DNA of 64,000 bases from Mastigamoeba balamuthi (GCA_902651635.1 CACRSC010000118.1:124001-188000); one strand, 5' to 3'; positions 54,755 to 63,886 are shown, counted from the first letter of the stretch. The notes: generated by a model from the letters alone, not told the origin. Made by a program: numbers and translations.

Positions 54755-54955
54755 ATTGTGGGCTGGCCTGGCTGGCGACAGAGATCGCGAGCTCCGTCGA
54801 GGTCAGGTCGACGCCCACGAGACCGTTAGCGCGGACAGCACAGTCAGACAGTCGTCGGGGCCCACGACGCCCTCATTGGTGAAGCGGAGGGGCGCGGGGG
54901 GCTTGAGACTGTCGTTGACAGCGGTTCACGTTGTGATGATTGTTGGGCTGCCTTG
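54755..54955 (-). pseudogene. Two-helix family fragment A
   Basis: About 200 bases matching 59870-60045 (ctggcctggctggc, AGGTCAGGTCGACGCCCACG, AGACAGTCGTCGGGGCCCAC). Only the central VGPDDC region is left; no helices and no open frame across it. Confidence 0.7.
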
Positions 54956-55080
54956 AATGGAAAAACAATTGATCCCGATATAGGCTTATGCCACAATTGA
55001 GACCAGAATAAACTGAGATTGGCAGAGCCAAAGCTCTCAAGTGCATTCAGGGTGTTGTTTGGCCGTAAGGGGGAGTTTCC

Positions 55081-55722
55081 TCAAGAACGAACGTGCAGGG
55101 ACAGATCCTGCTCGCCGACGTCGGTTCTGTTACTGGCCAGGGCAGCGAAGAGCATGGTAATGCAACACAAGCTGCCCAGAACGCCCATCATAACAAACAC
55201 TCCGGAGGGGATTTTCTTGAGGATCGACTCTCGCAGTTTAATACCATTGGGCCGAAAGAAGAGCTCCCCCTGGACTCTTGTTGTCTCATTGCCCTCCGCG
55301 TCGTCCTGTAGAGCGTGGATGACAAAATTGAAGATCTGCCCTGTCTTCCACCCTGTTGTGATTGAGCGGTTCAGCGACACCGCCTCCATTTCCATGTACC
55401 AAACCCTGTCGGGATCTCTGCAGAGGGTGCTGTACTGGTGGAGAACAGAGAACTCGAGCTTGTATGAGACTAGGCTGACTGCAACAAAGCCGTCAACAGG
55501 GCTCGGGATGACAAGGCAGTCCTCGGGGCCCACTTCGGCGTCGATGAGGTGCGTGTGCGCGCTGACCTGGATAATGGAGTCCATGGCTGTGTACCAGAGG
55601 GCCTCGAGGACGGCGCCAGCGCCAGCGATGCCTCCCGAGAGCAGAAGCATGGCTATGAGCACGGTCACTATGATGCTGCAGCTGGGCCGCGGCATCCTGG
55701 GTGATGAGTGTGGCGGTTGCAT
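55081..55722 (-). CDS. Two-helix surface glycoprotein family, member 3
   Basis: 213 residues from MQPPHSSPRMPRPSCSIIVT. Subtype GPEDC: TVLIAMLLLSGGIAGAGAVL, EALWYTAMDSIIQVSAHTHL, IDAEVGPEDCLVIPSPVDGF, VAVSLVSYKLEFSVLHQYST, LCRDPDRVWYMEMEAVSLNR, SITTGWKTGQIFNFVIHALQ, GNETTRVQGELFFRPNGIKL, then the helix VFVMMGVLGSLCCITMLFAA and tail DVGEQDLSLHVRS. It is the duplicate of member 6, differing at scattered residues, which suggests both are expressed and diverging. Confidence 0.78.
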   Translation of the reverse strand: MQPPHSSPRMPRPSCSIIVTVLIAMLLLSGGIAGAGAVLEALWYTAMDSIIQVSAHTHLIDAEVGPEDCLVIPSPVDGFVAVSLVSYKLEFSVLHQYSTLCRDPDRVWYMEMEAVSLNRSITTGWKTGQIFNFVIHALQDDAEGNETTRVQGELFFRPNGIKLRESILKKIPSGVFVMMGVLGSLCCITMLFAALASNRTDVGEQDLSLHVRS

Positions 55723-55901
55723 TCGCAGAGTGGTATGGGTGAGTGCGCCAACTGCTGATTGCTGTCTTCTGTCACAAGTAGCCAGGTTGTGAGGAGGTCA
55801 AAGCTCAAAGTGCAGTATTGGTGCACCCAGTCATGTTAACCGCATCAGTGGACAATCGGTGGTCCTTGGACCAATCAGAGGTGTCTGTTTCTCACAAACA
55901 T

Positions 55902-55992
55902 CGCACCAATCCGCTTGGTTCAGTGTGTGGACCAGTGGACCGAAACAGAAACAATGCACTGCGCAGAACTCAGTTGGTGGCGAGAACTGGGG
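55902..55992 (-). promoter_or_regulatory. Shared upstream block, member 3
   Basis: GCACCAATCCGCTTGGTTCA, GTGTGTGGACCAGTGGACC and GGTGGCGAGAACTGG. Begins 180 bases before the ATG. The first part is inverted in the duplicate upstream of member 6. Confidence 0.6.
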
Positions 55993-56307
55993 AGAGACAA
56001 CTGGCACGGGTGGACAGGCCTTTCACGGCGGCAGCTCTCAAGATCACCAAGCAACATCGTATGCGCGTAGCAAGCGAACTACGAATGCGAGCGACCCGCA
56101 CCGTTGAACGGGTGTAGAGAGCTGCGCAGCCGAAAAACGAACTCCACACATCACAGAAAAGAAGTGTTTGTACAGTGTTGTGACGTGTTGATCTGCCGTA
56201 TTGGCCACGAGGAGTAATGCCTCAGCCAGTGGCTCTGTGTTCTCCATTGTTCACACGAATACTATCTGCAGCTCCTCCCTTCGCATCCGCACACACCATC
56301 GGCACCG

Positions 56308-57384
56308 ATGGAGAGGCTCTCGAATAAGCTCGCGCAAGAGGGCCTTGCGTTGATGGGTGCTCTGATCTCCCGCGCCCCTGCAGCGTTCACGACGGGCGAC
56401 ATCGACGTGGCCGTCGACCTGCGCGAGCCGCTCGCCTCTGTCCGCACGCTGCGGGCCGCGCTCCGGCCGCTGCACCGCGGCAACGTCGTCGTAGACGTCT
56501 CCCCCGTGCGCGGCGCTCTCGACACGGAGTCGCTCGCGGACGTGCTCGACCGCTCCCTCCGACCGCTGCGCGACGCGGTGGTCGTGAGGACCTTCGCCTG
56601 CGCGTACCACGAGCGCCTGGGCGCCGACAGCCCGCTGGCACTGTTCCCGGTGCCCCTGCTGGGCCAACTGTTCGACCTGGGGGCGTTCGACACGCAGGGG
56701 CCGCTGGGATGCCTGCGGAGCTTCGTAGTCGCCGAGGGCAGCTTCGAGAAGATACGCGGCATGGCGCTGGAGCTCTTGGCCTCGCAGCGCTTCCCGGACC
56801 TCACCTCGGACAACCTCCCCGACAACGCACAGGTGCACGTCGTCGTCCGCGGACCCGTCGCGGCGCTGGACCTGGGCCCCGTCGTGCGCAGGCACCGCGG
56901 CATCGAGCTGATCGACTGCTGCGGATGCGGCATCACGCAGCTGCCCGACGACGTCTGTGCGCTCAGCACGCTGGCGCACCTGCTGCTCTCGCGAAACGAG
57001 CTGACGGCGCTGCCGCGCAAGCTGCACAGGCTGCAGTCGCTCAAACAGCTGCTCGTTGACAACAACAGGCTCGAGCACCTGCCCAAGGGCCTCTACAAGC
57101 TCCCGGAGCTCGTCATGTTCAACATGCCCAGCTCGCACACGTGCCTCGAGATCACCGGCAACCCGCTGCTCGACGGACTCTGCGCGCTCGAAGGCTCTCC
57201 GGTCCAGAAGCACCACAAGAGCAAGGCCGTCTGTACTAAGTGCAACAAGCCCATCGACAGGTCCGTCGGGTGGTACCTCTGTATCCGACGTAGCAGCTGG
57301 TGTGCCGGCTGGGACTCCGCGTGCGCCTCGCGGTTCGTCAGGACGTGCAGCACCGAGTGCACGGCCAAAGTCATGACTGAATAG
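56308..57384 (+). CDS. Leucine-rich-repeat protein with Cys-rich C-terminus
   Basis: A single exon of 358 residues from MERLSNKLAQEGLALMGALI. The N-terminal 180 residues are a mixed domain of unknown type (DVAVDLREPLASVRTLRAAL, VVVDVSPVRGALDTESLADV). Four or five leucine-rich repeats follow: IELIDCCGCGITQLPDDVCA, LSTLAHLLLSRNELTALPRK, LHRLQSLKQLLVDNNRLEHL, PKGLYKLPELVMFN. The end has CTKCNKPIDRSVGWYLC and further Cys, a possible zinc site. No signal peptide, so probably cytosolic. Two 5' fragments of this gene (54348, 61394) flank it within the duplicated array. The promoter region is shared with those copies. Confidence 0.75.
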   Translation: MERLSNKLAQEGLALMGALISRAPAAFTTGDIDVAVDLREPLASVRTLRAALRPLHRGNVVVDVSPVRGALDTESLADVLDRSLRPLRDAVVVRTFACAYHERLGADSPLALFPVPLLGQLFDLGAFDTQGPLGCLRSFVVAEGSFEKIRGMALELLASQRFPDLTSDNLPDNAQVHVVVRGPVAALDLGPVVRRHRGIELIDCCGCGITQLPDDVCALSTLAHLLLSRNELTALPRKLHRLQSLKQLLVDNNRLEHLPKGLYKLPELVMFNMPSSHTCLEITGNPLLDGLCALEGSPVQKHHKSKAVCTKCNKPIDRSVGWYLCIRRSSWCAGWDSACASRFVRTCSTECTAKVMTE

Positions 57385-58183
57385 CCACAACACTCCATCC
57401 TCATCACACAACACAGCACGTCCCCCCCCCAATGAGAACAACGGGCAATCAACTGGCGTTTGTTGCTCCACAGTCCCGGGCTGCTTCCGTCCACTCTTGC
57501 GGCCTACAACACAACCTATTTGGCAAGGGCAGTGCCTTTCCTCACGGAGTGCTTTGGGAGCTCCATGAACAGCGTGCGTGCACGCAAGCGATGAAACAAT
57601 TCAGGCCAGACGGTCTGCACAGTATGGACGACCCTCATGAGAGCAAATGTGACACCTTACAGGGATTGCCAATGATGAACGAACATAGCCAGGCACTCAC
57701 TCATCACTGTCCGCAAGGTTCACTCCATCCAAGTGCTCTCTGACGTGGTGAGTTATACTTTCGGCCTCGCAGTCCCCTTCAGGCTGGCAAAGGCCCTCTC
57801 TACCAGAGCACGCTCAGTTTCTGGTTCATCGTGTTGTTGCTCCTCGCATAGCGGCTCCGCCTTCCGAGACATCTCGCCCCTGGCACAGCGCCCCAAAGCG
57901 CTGCCAAGTGCGCCTGCCTCAGTTCTCGCAACTCAGCAGGGTGTGCACATTGTACCGTTGCTTTTTCGGCTCACTGGTACACACACTGAACCAGCACGCG
58001 GATCGGCGCGGGATATCGCTAACGCCCCTGTTTGGTAGAATGGCCACAGTATGTCCACAGATGCGCTTTTTTTATCCTGAGAAAAAACCGTTTTCCGAGA
58101 CCCATTGCTGTGGTCAAACACTCCGCTCTCTTCACCCGCGTGACCGCCACAAATCAGCAAGCAGAACGCACCCCACTCCTACG
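57385..58183. other. Spacer with shared block in reverse orientation
   Basis: About 800 bases. Apart from the promoter block at 57920-58006 there is no supported gene; a 103-codon frame at 57432-57743 has no protein character. Confidence 0.4.
57920..58006 (+). promoter_or_regulatory. Shared upstream block, member 4 (plus strand)
   Basis: The reverse complement holds CCGATCCGCGTGCTGGTTCA, GTGTGTACCAGTG, GCAACGGTACAATGTGCACA and GTTGCGAGAACTG. It ends 178 bases before the ATG. It keeps its orientation relative to the gene although this gene is on the opposite strand from its neighbours. Confidence 0.65.
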
Positions 58184-58825
58184 ATGCACGTGCCCGACGG
58201 CTCACCCCGGATGTCGCCGCGCTGCTTCCACGCCAGCGTCTCTGCGCTCACATTTCTGCTGGTGCTCTCGGGCATCATCGCCGGCGCGGGCGTCGCCCTC
58301 GAGGTCCTCTGGTTCACAGTCAGGGACATCAGAATCGAGTGGCCCGAGTACTACTACGAGCGCTCCTTCAGCGGTCACGTGGGCCCTGGGGGTTGTATGG
58401 TCGTCCTAATCCCTGATGACGGCTACTTCACTGTATACGCGGTCTCCTCCAAGCTCGAGTTCACCGTCGTCAACCAGAACAGCACCCAGTGCAGAGAGCC
58501 CAGGACGTCGCACTGGAATATCGAGGCGATGTCGCGCAATCGCACAATCTATGTGGGATGGGAGAACAGGCAGGGAAACTACATCGTCGTCAACGCCCTG
58601 CAGGACCATCTCGATGGCAACCAGACGACGTTCATTAAAGGAAGCTTTTACATTGAGCTCAAGGGCGACCGCCTGCGGGACACTGTCTTTCTTTATGTTC
58701 CCCCGGAAGTCTACATCGCTCTGGGAGTTCTGTTCGGTGCTGTCTGCTGCGCTGTGCTGTTTGTTGTCCTGCGCCAGCACACCACCAGTGATGACGAGCA
58801 GGGGCAGTCCCTGCTTCGGTCTTGA
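58184..58825 (+). CDS. Two-helix surface glycoprotein family, member 4
   Basis: 213 residues from MHVPDGSPRMSPRCFHASVS. Subtype GPGGC: ALTFLLVLSGIIAGAGVALE, VLWFTVRDIRIEWPEYYYER, SFSGHVGPGGCMVVLIPDDG, YFTVYAVSSKLEFTVVNQNS, TQCREPRTSHWNIEAMSRNR, TIYVGWENRQGNYIVVNALQ, DHLDGNQTTFIKGSFYIELK, then the helix ALGVLFGAVCCAVLFVVLRQ and tail DDEQGQSLLRS. Closest to member 8. It is the only full-length member on the plus strand, so an inversion separates it from the rest. Confidence 0.8.
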   Translation: MHVPDGSPRMSPRCFHASVSALTFLLVLSGIIAGAGVALEVLWFTVRDIRIEWPEYYYERSFSGHVGPGGCMVVLIPDDGYFTVYAVSSKLEFTVVNQNSTQCREPRTSHWNIEAMSRNRTIYVGWENRQGNYIVVNALQDHLDGNQTTFIKGSFYIELKGDRLRDTVFLYVPPEVYIALGVLFGAVCCAVLFVVLRQHTTSDDEQGQSLLRS

Positions 58826-59523
58826 GGATGCAACTCCCCTTCCAGGACGAGTTTGGCGGAGAAACTGGGACAACGGGACAAAAAACACAAGGAAGAGAGG
58901 ATACATTCACCTTTCCAAGTCTCTGAACAATGGCTGATAACATTGTTTCACAGGAAGTGGTTGCTAGGTCTCTGAGGTCAGAAGAGCTGCAAACAGCAAC
59001 ACGTGTGTATCTGTCAGCGTCTATTTCTCCCTTATGGCACTCGCCTTCGGTGCTTTTGGTCTGTTTTGTGAGAAACAAATTTTGATAAAACGGAGTTATA
59101 CCACGGATCGGGTTACTATTGTGTAGCCCCCTGCGCCCAGAGATCTCCGGCGGGAGGAGCTCTTCACGCTCTCTGATCGCAAATGGAGTCACACGTGGCC
59201 ACCTATTTCAGGGCGTCCCCTCAGCAACGGTGTGTGTAGTGACCACAGCATCGGCCATTCCTTACGTGCAGTGCTGCCTTCTCCTGTGGTCATGCGCGGT
59301 GGGTTGCCTCCAGCTCCGCTGGTGTATCTAGCGGCCTCTCGCAGAGGAGACTATCACGAATCCCGTTCCCGCCCGTCTCCCATCGATTTCGCTCGTTTCT
59401 CAACAACAGGAATGAGTGCAGGTCAAGAACCGAAGCACCCGAGAGAACGCGTCAAACCCAATGCACCCCTGCTGTCTCCGTGTTGCCCACTCGAAAGAGG
59501 AGAGGGGGAGGGAAGCTGCCAGC
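58826..59523. other. Spacer between member 4 and fragment B
   Basis: About 700 bases, AT-richer, no supported gene. Confidence 0.45.
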
Positions 59524-60023
59524 TCAAGGCCGGGTGAGGAGGGGCTGCCCCTGCTCGTCGTCGCCTGCGATGCGCCTGCGGATGACGAGGAAGAGCAGGG
59601 CGCAGCAGACCACGGCGAGCAGCGCGCCCAGGGCGACGAGGCCGCTCTTGGCGACGTAGAGGAAGAACGACCTCCAGAGGAGCTCGCCCGTGGGGCTCAC
59701 GGTGACCACCCCGTGGACCCGCGTCGTCGCGTTGCCCCCGTCCTCGTCCTGCACTGCCCTGACGACCACGTAGTCGCCCTCGAGCAGCTCGGACCGCGAG
59801 CCCAGCACCAGGCCCCTGCGCAGCGACACGGCGCTGATGTCCCTGGTGGCCCTGCTGCTGCCCTCTGCGCACTGGGGGCTGGCCTGGCTGGCCACAGAGA
59901 ACTCGAGGTCCGTGGAGGTCAGGTCGACGCCCACGAGGCCGGTGGCGCGGACCAGCACTGGCAGGCAGTCGTCGGGGCCCACGGCGGCGTCGACGGTCTG
60001 GCGGAGGGGCGCGGGGGGCTTAG
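59524..60023 (-). pseudogene. Two-helix family fragment B (5'-truncated)
   Basis: The frame is open from the VGPDDCLPVLVRAT region to the stop: VGVDLTSTDLEFSVASQASP, QCAEGSSRATRDISAVSLRR, DYVVVRAVQDEDGGNATTRV, then the helix LGALLAVVCCALLFLVIRRR and tail DDEQGQPLLTRP. The signal/anchor helix and LEALW region are missing upstream. It is a third, diverged subtype (GPDDC), probably a pseudogene unless an unseen upstream exon exists. Confidence 0.65.
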
Positions 60024-60165
60024 GCTGTTCACGTTGTGATGAATGTTAGGCTGCCTTGAATGACAATACAATTGATTCAGAAATGGGCTAATGCCGCAAT
60101 TGAGACCAGAATATACTGAGATTGGCAGAGCCAAAGCTCTCAAGTGCATTCAAGGTGTTGCTTGG

Positions 60166-60816
60166 TCATATGGGGGAAATTGCCTCAAAGAAGAGATGCA
60201 GGGACAACAGCCCCTGCTCGCTTACCTCGGCTCTGTTGCTGGCCAGGACAGCGAAGAGCGTTGTAATGCAGCACAAGCTGCCTAGAATCCCCATCATAAC
60301 AAACCCGCGGATATTCTTGAGGATAGACTCTCGAAGTTGCATACCATTGGGCCGAAAGAAGAGCTCCCCCTGGACTCTTGTTGTCTCATTGCCCTCCGGG
60401 TAGTCCTGCAGAGCGTTGATGACAAAATTGAAGATCTGCCCTGTCTTCCACCCTGTTGTGATTGAGCGGTTCAGCGACACCGCCTCCAATGCCCATTGCT
60501 TGGTGGGCACTCTGCAGAGGGTGCTGTGCTGGTGGACGACGGAGAACTCGAGCTTGGATGAGACTAGGCTGACTGCAACAAAGCCGTCCACAGGGCTCGG
60601 GATGACAAGGCAGTCCTCGGGGCCCACTTCGGCGTCGATGAGGTGCGTGTGCGCGCTGACCTGGATAATGGAGTCCATGGCTGTGTACCAGAGGGCCTCG
60701 AGGACGGCGCCAGCGCCAGCGATGCCTCCCGAGAGCAGAAGCATGGCTATGAGCACGGTCACTATGATGCTGCAGCTGGGCCGCGGCATCCTGGGTGATG
60801 AGTGTGGCGGTTGCAT
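60166..60816 (-). CDS. Two-helix surface glycoprotein family, member 6
   Basis: 216 residues from MQPPHSSPRMPRPSCSIIVT. It is nearly identical to member 3 through the first helix and ectodomain (DAEVGPEDCLVIPSPVDGFV, GNETTRVQGELFFRPNGMQL). It then differs: the region after STLCR is shortened (VPTKQWALEAVSLNRS), and the tail reads EVSEQGLLSLHLFFEAISPI instead of the usual short end. A longer upstream frame exists but would read through the promoter, so I use the conserved MQPPHS start. Confidence 0.78.
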   Translation of the reverse strand: MQPPHSSPRMPRPSCSIIVTVLIAMLLLSGGIAGAGAVLEALWYTAMDSIIQVSAHTHLIDAEVGPEDCLVIPSPVDGFVAVSLVSSKLEFSVVHQHSTLCRVPTKQWALEAVSLNRSITTGWKTGQIFNFVINALQDYPEGNETTRVQGELFFRPNGMQLRESILKNIRGFVMMGILGSLCCITTLFAVLASNRAEVSEQGLLSLHLFFEAISPI

Positions 60817-61018
60817 TCGCAGAGTGGTTTGGGCGAGTGCGCCAATTGCTGATCGCTTTTTTTCTGTCACAAGTAGCCAGGTTGTGAGAAGGTCAAAGCT
60901 CAAAGTGCAGTATTGGTGCACCCAGGCAGTAAACAGCATCAGTGGACAATCGGTGGTCCTTGGACCAATAAGAGGTGTCTGAACAAGTGAGCGGATTGGT
61001 GCGATGTTTGTGAGAAAC

Positions 61019-61090
61019 AGTGTGTGGACCAGTGGACGGAAACAGAAACAATCCACTGCGCAGAACTCAGCTGCTGGGGAGAGACAACTG
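61019..61090 (-). promoter_or_regulatory. Shared upstream block, member 6 (partly inverted)
   Basis: The GTGTGTGGACCAGTGGAC part is kept, but the CACCAATCCGCT part just before it (60990-61018) is turned around relative to member 3. The downstream GGTGGCGAGAACTGG is shortened. Confidence 0.55.
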
Positions 61091-61393
61091 GCACGGGAGT
61101 GGACAGGCCTCTCACGGCGGCAGCTCTCAAGAGCACCAAGCAACATCGTGTCGTAGCAAGTGAACTACGAATGCGAGCGACCCGCACCGTTGAACGGGTG
61201 TAGAGAGCTGCGCAGCCGAAATACGAACTCCACACATCACAGAAAAGAAGTGTTTGTACAGTGTTGTGACGTGTTGATCTGCCGTATTGGCCACGAGGAG
61301 TAATGCCTCAGCCAGTGGCTCTGTGTTCTCCATTGTTCACACGAATACTATCTGCAGCTCCTCCCTTCGCATCCGCACACACCATCGGCACCG

Positions 61394-61500
61394 ATGGAGA
61401 GGCTCTCGAATAAGCTCGCGCAAGAGGGCCTTGCGTTGATGGGTGCTCTGATCTCCCGCGCCCCTGCAGCGTTCACGACGGGCGACATCGACATGGCCGT
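61394..61500 (+). pseudogene. Leucine-rich-repeat gene fragment B
   Basis: The first 35 codons are identical to the intact gene (MERLSNKLAQEGLALMGALI, SRAPAAFTTGDIDMAV) and the 250 bases upstream are nearly so. The rest of the gene is absent, cut at the edge of the duplication. Confidence 0.85.
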
Positions 61501-61715
61501 TATTAGGACTGCCTCTACGATCTCGAGCAGCAGCCACGTAGTTCCCATTACATGGAAGGGCGTGCTGCGAGTTGTGGCCTTGGCTTTCAAGCCGAGCAGT
61601 TGTCTGAAGGTTGCAGCACAGAAGTAACACCGCCACTGAACAGAATAACGAGAACATGCTCTTAAATTGATAATGCTTCCGAATTGTTGCTCGGACAGAT
61701 GAGGGAGTGGCCTTC

Positions 61716-62351
61716 TCAAGAGCGAGCTTGCAGGGACCCCTGCTTGATTGGGCCGGTTCTGTGCTCCGCAAGGACAGAGATGAGTATGGCAATGCAGAGA
61801 ATGCTGTCCGGAACACCCAAAATGATATACAGTTCGGAGGGGACAACCATGAGGAAGGTCTCTCGCATTTGCTTGCCCTTGGGCTGAATGAAGAGTTCCC
61901 CCCGGACCCTCGTTGGCTCGTTGCCCTCCGGGTCGTCCTGCAGGGAGTTGATGACAATGAAATAAGTCTTCATTGTCTTCCATCCTGTCGCGATTGAGTG
62001 GTTCAGCGACACCGCCTCCATCTCCCAGTGCGACTCCCTGGGCTCTCTGCACAGGGTGCTGCTCTGGATGACTACGGAGAACTCGAGCTTGGATGAGACT
62101 AGGCTGACAGCGACGAAGCCGTCCTCAGGGGTAGGGATGACCAGGCAGTCCTCGGGGCCCACGTCGCCGTCGATGAGATGCGTGTGCGCATTGTCCTCGA
62201 TTATGGAGTCCCTGGCTGTGTACCAGAGGGCCTCGAGGACGGCGCCAGCACCAGCGATGCCGCCCGAGAGCAGAAGCAGAGCAGTGAGCACAGAGACGCT
62301 GATGCTGATGCTGCGCCGCGACATCCTTGGTGAATAGTGCGGTGCTTGCAT
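61716..62351 (-). CDS. Two-helix surface glycoprotein family, member 7
   Basis: 211 residues from MQAPHYSPRMSRRSISISVS. Subtype GPEDC: VLTALLLLSGGIAGAGAVLE, ALWYTARDSIIEDNAHTHLI, DGDVGPEDCLVIPTPEDGFV, AVSLVSSKLEFSVVIQSSTL, CREPRESHWEMEAVSLNHSI, FIVINSLQDDPEGNEPTRVR, GELFIQPKGKQMRETFLMVV, then the helix YIILGVPDSILCIAILISVL and tail GPIKQGSLQARS. Confidence 0.78.
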   Translation of the reverse strand: MQAPHYSPRMSRRSISISVSVLTALLLLSGGIAGAGAVLEALWYTARDSIIEDNAHTHLIDGDVGPEDCLVIPTPEDGFVAVSLVSSKLEFSVVIQSSTLCREPRESHWEMEAVSLNHSIATGWKTMKTYFIVINSLQDDPEGNEPTRVRGELFIQPKGKQMRETFLMVVPSELYIILGVPDSILCIAILISVLAEHRTGPIKQGSLQARS

Positions 62352-62483
62352 CTCAGAGTGGTGTGGGAGGGTGTGTTGATTGCTTCGTGCTGTCTTCTGT
62401 CACAAAAGCAACCGGTTGTGAGGAGGACAATGTGAAAAGTGCATTATTGGTGCACCCAGTCGCTGAAGCACAAACGCATCTGT

Positions 62484-62566
62484 GGATAAACGGTTCAGTG
62501 CGTGTACCAGTGGACCAACACAGCAACCGTGCACTGCGCAGAACTCCGCTGGTTGGTTGCGAGAAA
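62484..62566 (-). promoter_or_regulatory. Shared upstream block, member 7
   Basis: GTTCAGTGCGTGTACCAGTG, GCAACCGTGCACTGCGCAGA and GGTTGCGAGAAAAC. Begins 133 bases before the ATG, closer than in other members. Confidence 0.55.
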
Positions 62567-62714
62567 ACCGCACTCGACACGTCACGTTATGCAGTGTTTG
62601 TCTTGTGTTTTGACGTGTTGATTATCCGTAGAGGGTTAGCCACGTAGGAGTACACAAGGCATTCATAACTACCAGGGCCAGCGCCGTCGTGTGCACGAGC
62701 GGGCGATGGGAGTT

Positions 62715-62810
62715 CAGGAGCAGCTGAGCAGAGGCGGCACTGCGGGGCTGCTGACGGCTGCTAACTCCAACGCCATCTAGGCACTGTCGCTGTGCAGTTT
62801 TCGCCGAGAG
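62715..62810 (+). pseudogene. Fragment of a Stealth gene
   Basis: GAGCAGAGGCGGCACTGCGG and GGCTGCTGACGGC, then AACTCCAACGCCATC and AGGC, match the coding strand of Stealth 1 in the region that codes SRGSTVGLPTANSNAIEA, with a few changes, a small insertion and a stop. CTGTCGCTGTGCAGTTTTC further on recalls GLSQCFL. It is a non-functional scrap about 31 kb from its parent. Confidence 0.7.
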
Positions 62811-63077
62811 CGCCTCTGTGATCCCGAGCAGCTCCTCGCCGACGTTGTGTTCCCGGACAACAATAGAGGGATGGTGTCTCGGGCGTGCAGGGCTGCTGGT
62901 GTTCAGACTGGCGATGATGATGTTCCAATCCAACAACTAGATTCAAATAATGACAGAGCAACGAGTCCCAAGTTCAATAAAGAGCGATACCATTAACACG
63001 CCATCCAACTACCTTGTTATGTTGCACCCGGTTGTCTTGGGCTCCGCCAAAAACGGACTGGGAGACGAGTTGCATCC

Positions 63078-63719
63078 TCAAGACCGGAGCAGGGACTGTT
63101 CCTGCTCGTCATCGCTGGCGGGTTGCTGGAACAGCATAGCAAACAACACAGCACAGCAGACCGCACCGAACAGAACTCCCAGGACAATGTACACTATCGG
63201 GGGAACAAACAGGAAGACTGTATCCCGCAGGCGGTCGCCCTTGGGCTCCATGTAGAAGCCTCGACTAATGAACGTCGTCACATTGCCATCGGGGTCGTCC
63301 TGCAGGGCGTTGATGACGACGTAGTTGCCCTGCCTGTTCGCAGAGCCCACTCTGATTGAGCGGTTGCGCGACATCGCCTCGATATTCCTGTGTGAGTTCC
63401 TGGGCTCTCTGCACTGGGTGCTGTTCTGGTTGACGACGGTGAACTCGAGCGCGGACGAGGCCACACTAACAGCGAAGAAGCCGTCATCAGGGATTAGGAC
63501 GACCAGACAACCACCCGGGCCCACGTTGCCGCTGAAGGAGCGCTCGTAGTAGTACTCAGGCCACTCGATTCTGGTGTCCCTGGCTGTGAACCAGAGGACC
63601 TCGAGGACGACGCCTGCGCCGGCGATGATGCCCAAGAGCACCAGCAGAACAGTGATCACAGAGACGCTGGCGTGGAAGCAGCGCGGAGACATCCGGGGTG
63701 AGCCGTCGGGCGCGTGCAT
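63078..63719 (-). CDS. Two-helix surface glycoprotein family, member 8
   Basis: 213 residues from MHAPDGSPRMSPRCFHASVS. Subtype GPGGC, closest to member 4: VITVLLVLLGIIAGAGVVLE, VLWFTARDTRIEWPEYYYER, SFSGNVGPGGCLVVLIPDDG, FFAVSVASSALEFTVVNQNS, TQCREPRNSHRNIEAMSRNR, SIRVGSANRQGNYVVINALQ, DDPDGNVTTFISRGFYMEPK, then the helix YIVLGVLFGAVCCAVLFAML and tail DDEQEQSLLRS. The frame is open further upstream, but the conserved MHAPDG start is preferred. Confidence 0.8.
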   Translation of the reverse strand: MHAPDGSPRMSPRCFHASVSVITVLLVLLGIIAGAGVVLEVLWFTARDTRIEWPEYYYERSFSGNVGPGGCLVVLIPDDGFFAVSVASSALEFTVVNQNSTQCREPRNSHRNIEAMSRNRSIRVGSANRQGNYVVINALQDDPDGNVTTFISRGFYMEPKGDRLRDTVFLFVPPIVYIVLGVLFGAVCCAVLFAMLFQQPASDDEQEQSLLRS

Positions 63720-63886
63720 CGTAGGAGCGGGGTGTGTGCTGCTTGCTGCTTGCTGAAATGTGACGGTGGGTGAAGAGAACGAAGTCAGACCACAGAACTG
63801 ATGGGTCCTCGGAAAACGTCTGAAGATAAGCGCATCCACGGACCGACGGGGCCATTCTTCCAAACAGAGGCGTTGCCCACACATTT

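Larger units (their letters stand above)
54755..56425. repeat. Segmental duplication, copy A (partner 59870-61500)
   Basis: The order is fragment of the GPDDC subtype, 180-bp spacer, full two-helix gene (member 3), promoter block, then the 5' end of the leucine-rich-repeat gene. The same order occurs at 59870-61500. Identity is very high, nearly complete over the last 300 bases. In copy A the repeat gene continues intact. Confidence 0.85.
59870..61500. repeat. Segmental duplication, copy B (partner 54755-56425)
   Basis: Same order as copy A. It ends inside the leucine-rich-repeat coding region, at GGCGACATCGACATGGCCGT, where the sequence changes abruptly. Confidence 0.85.

Noticed and set aside
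57432-57743. 103-codon frame downstream of the leucine-rich-repeat gene
   Set aside because: Composition is not protein-like and it is not shared with the duplicated copy.
58790-58825. Acidic dileucine sorting signal in the array proteins' tails
   Set aside because: The acidic residue is at the wrong spacing in most members; only member 2 (DQQGLL) fits the consensus.
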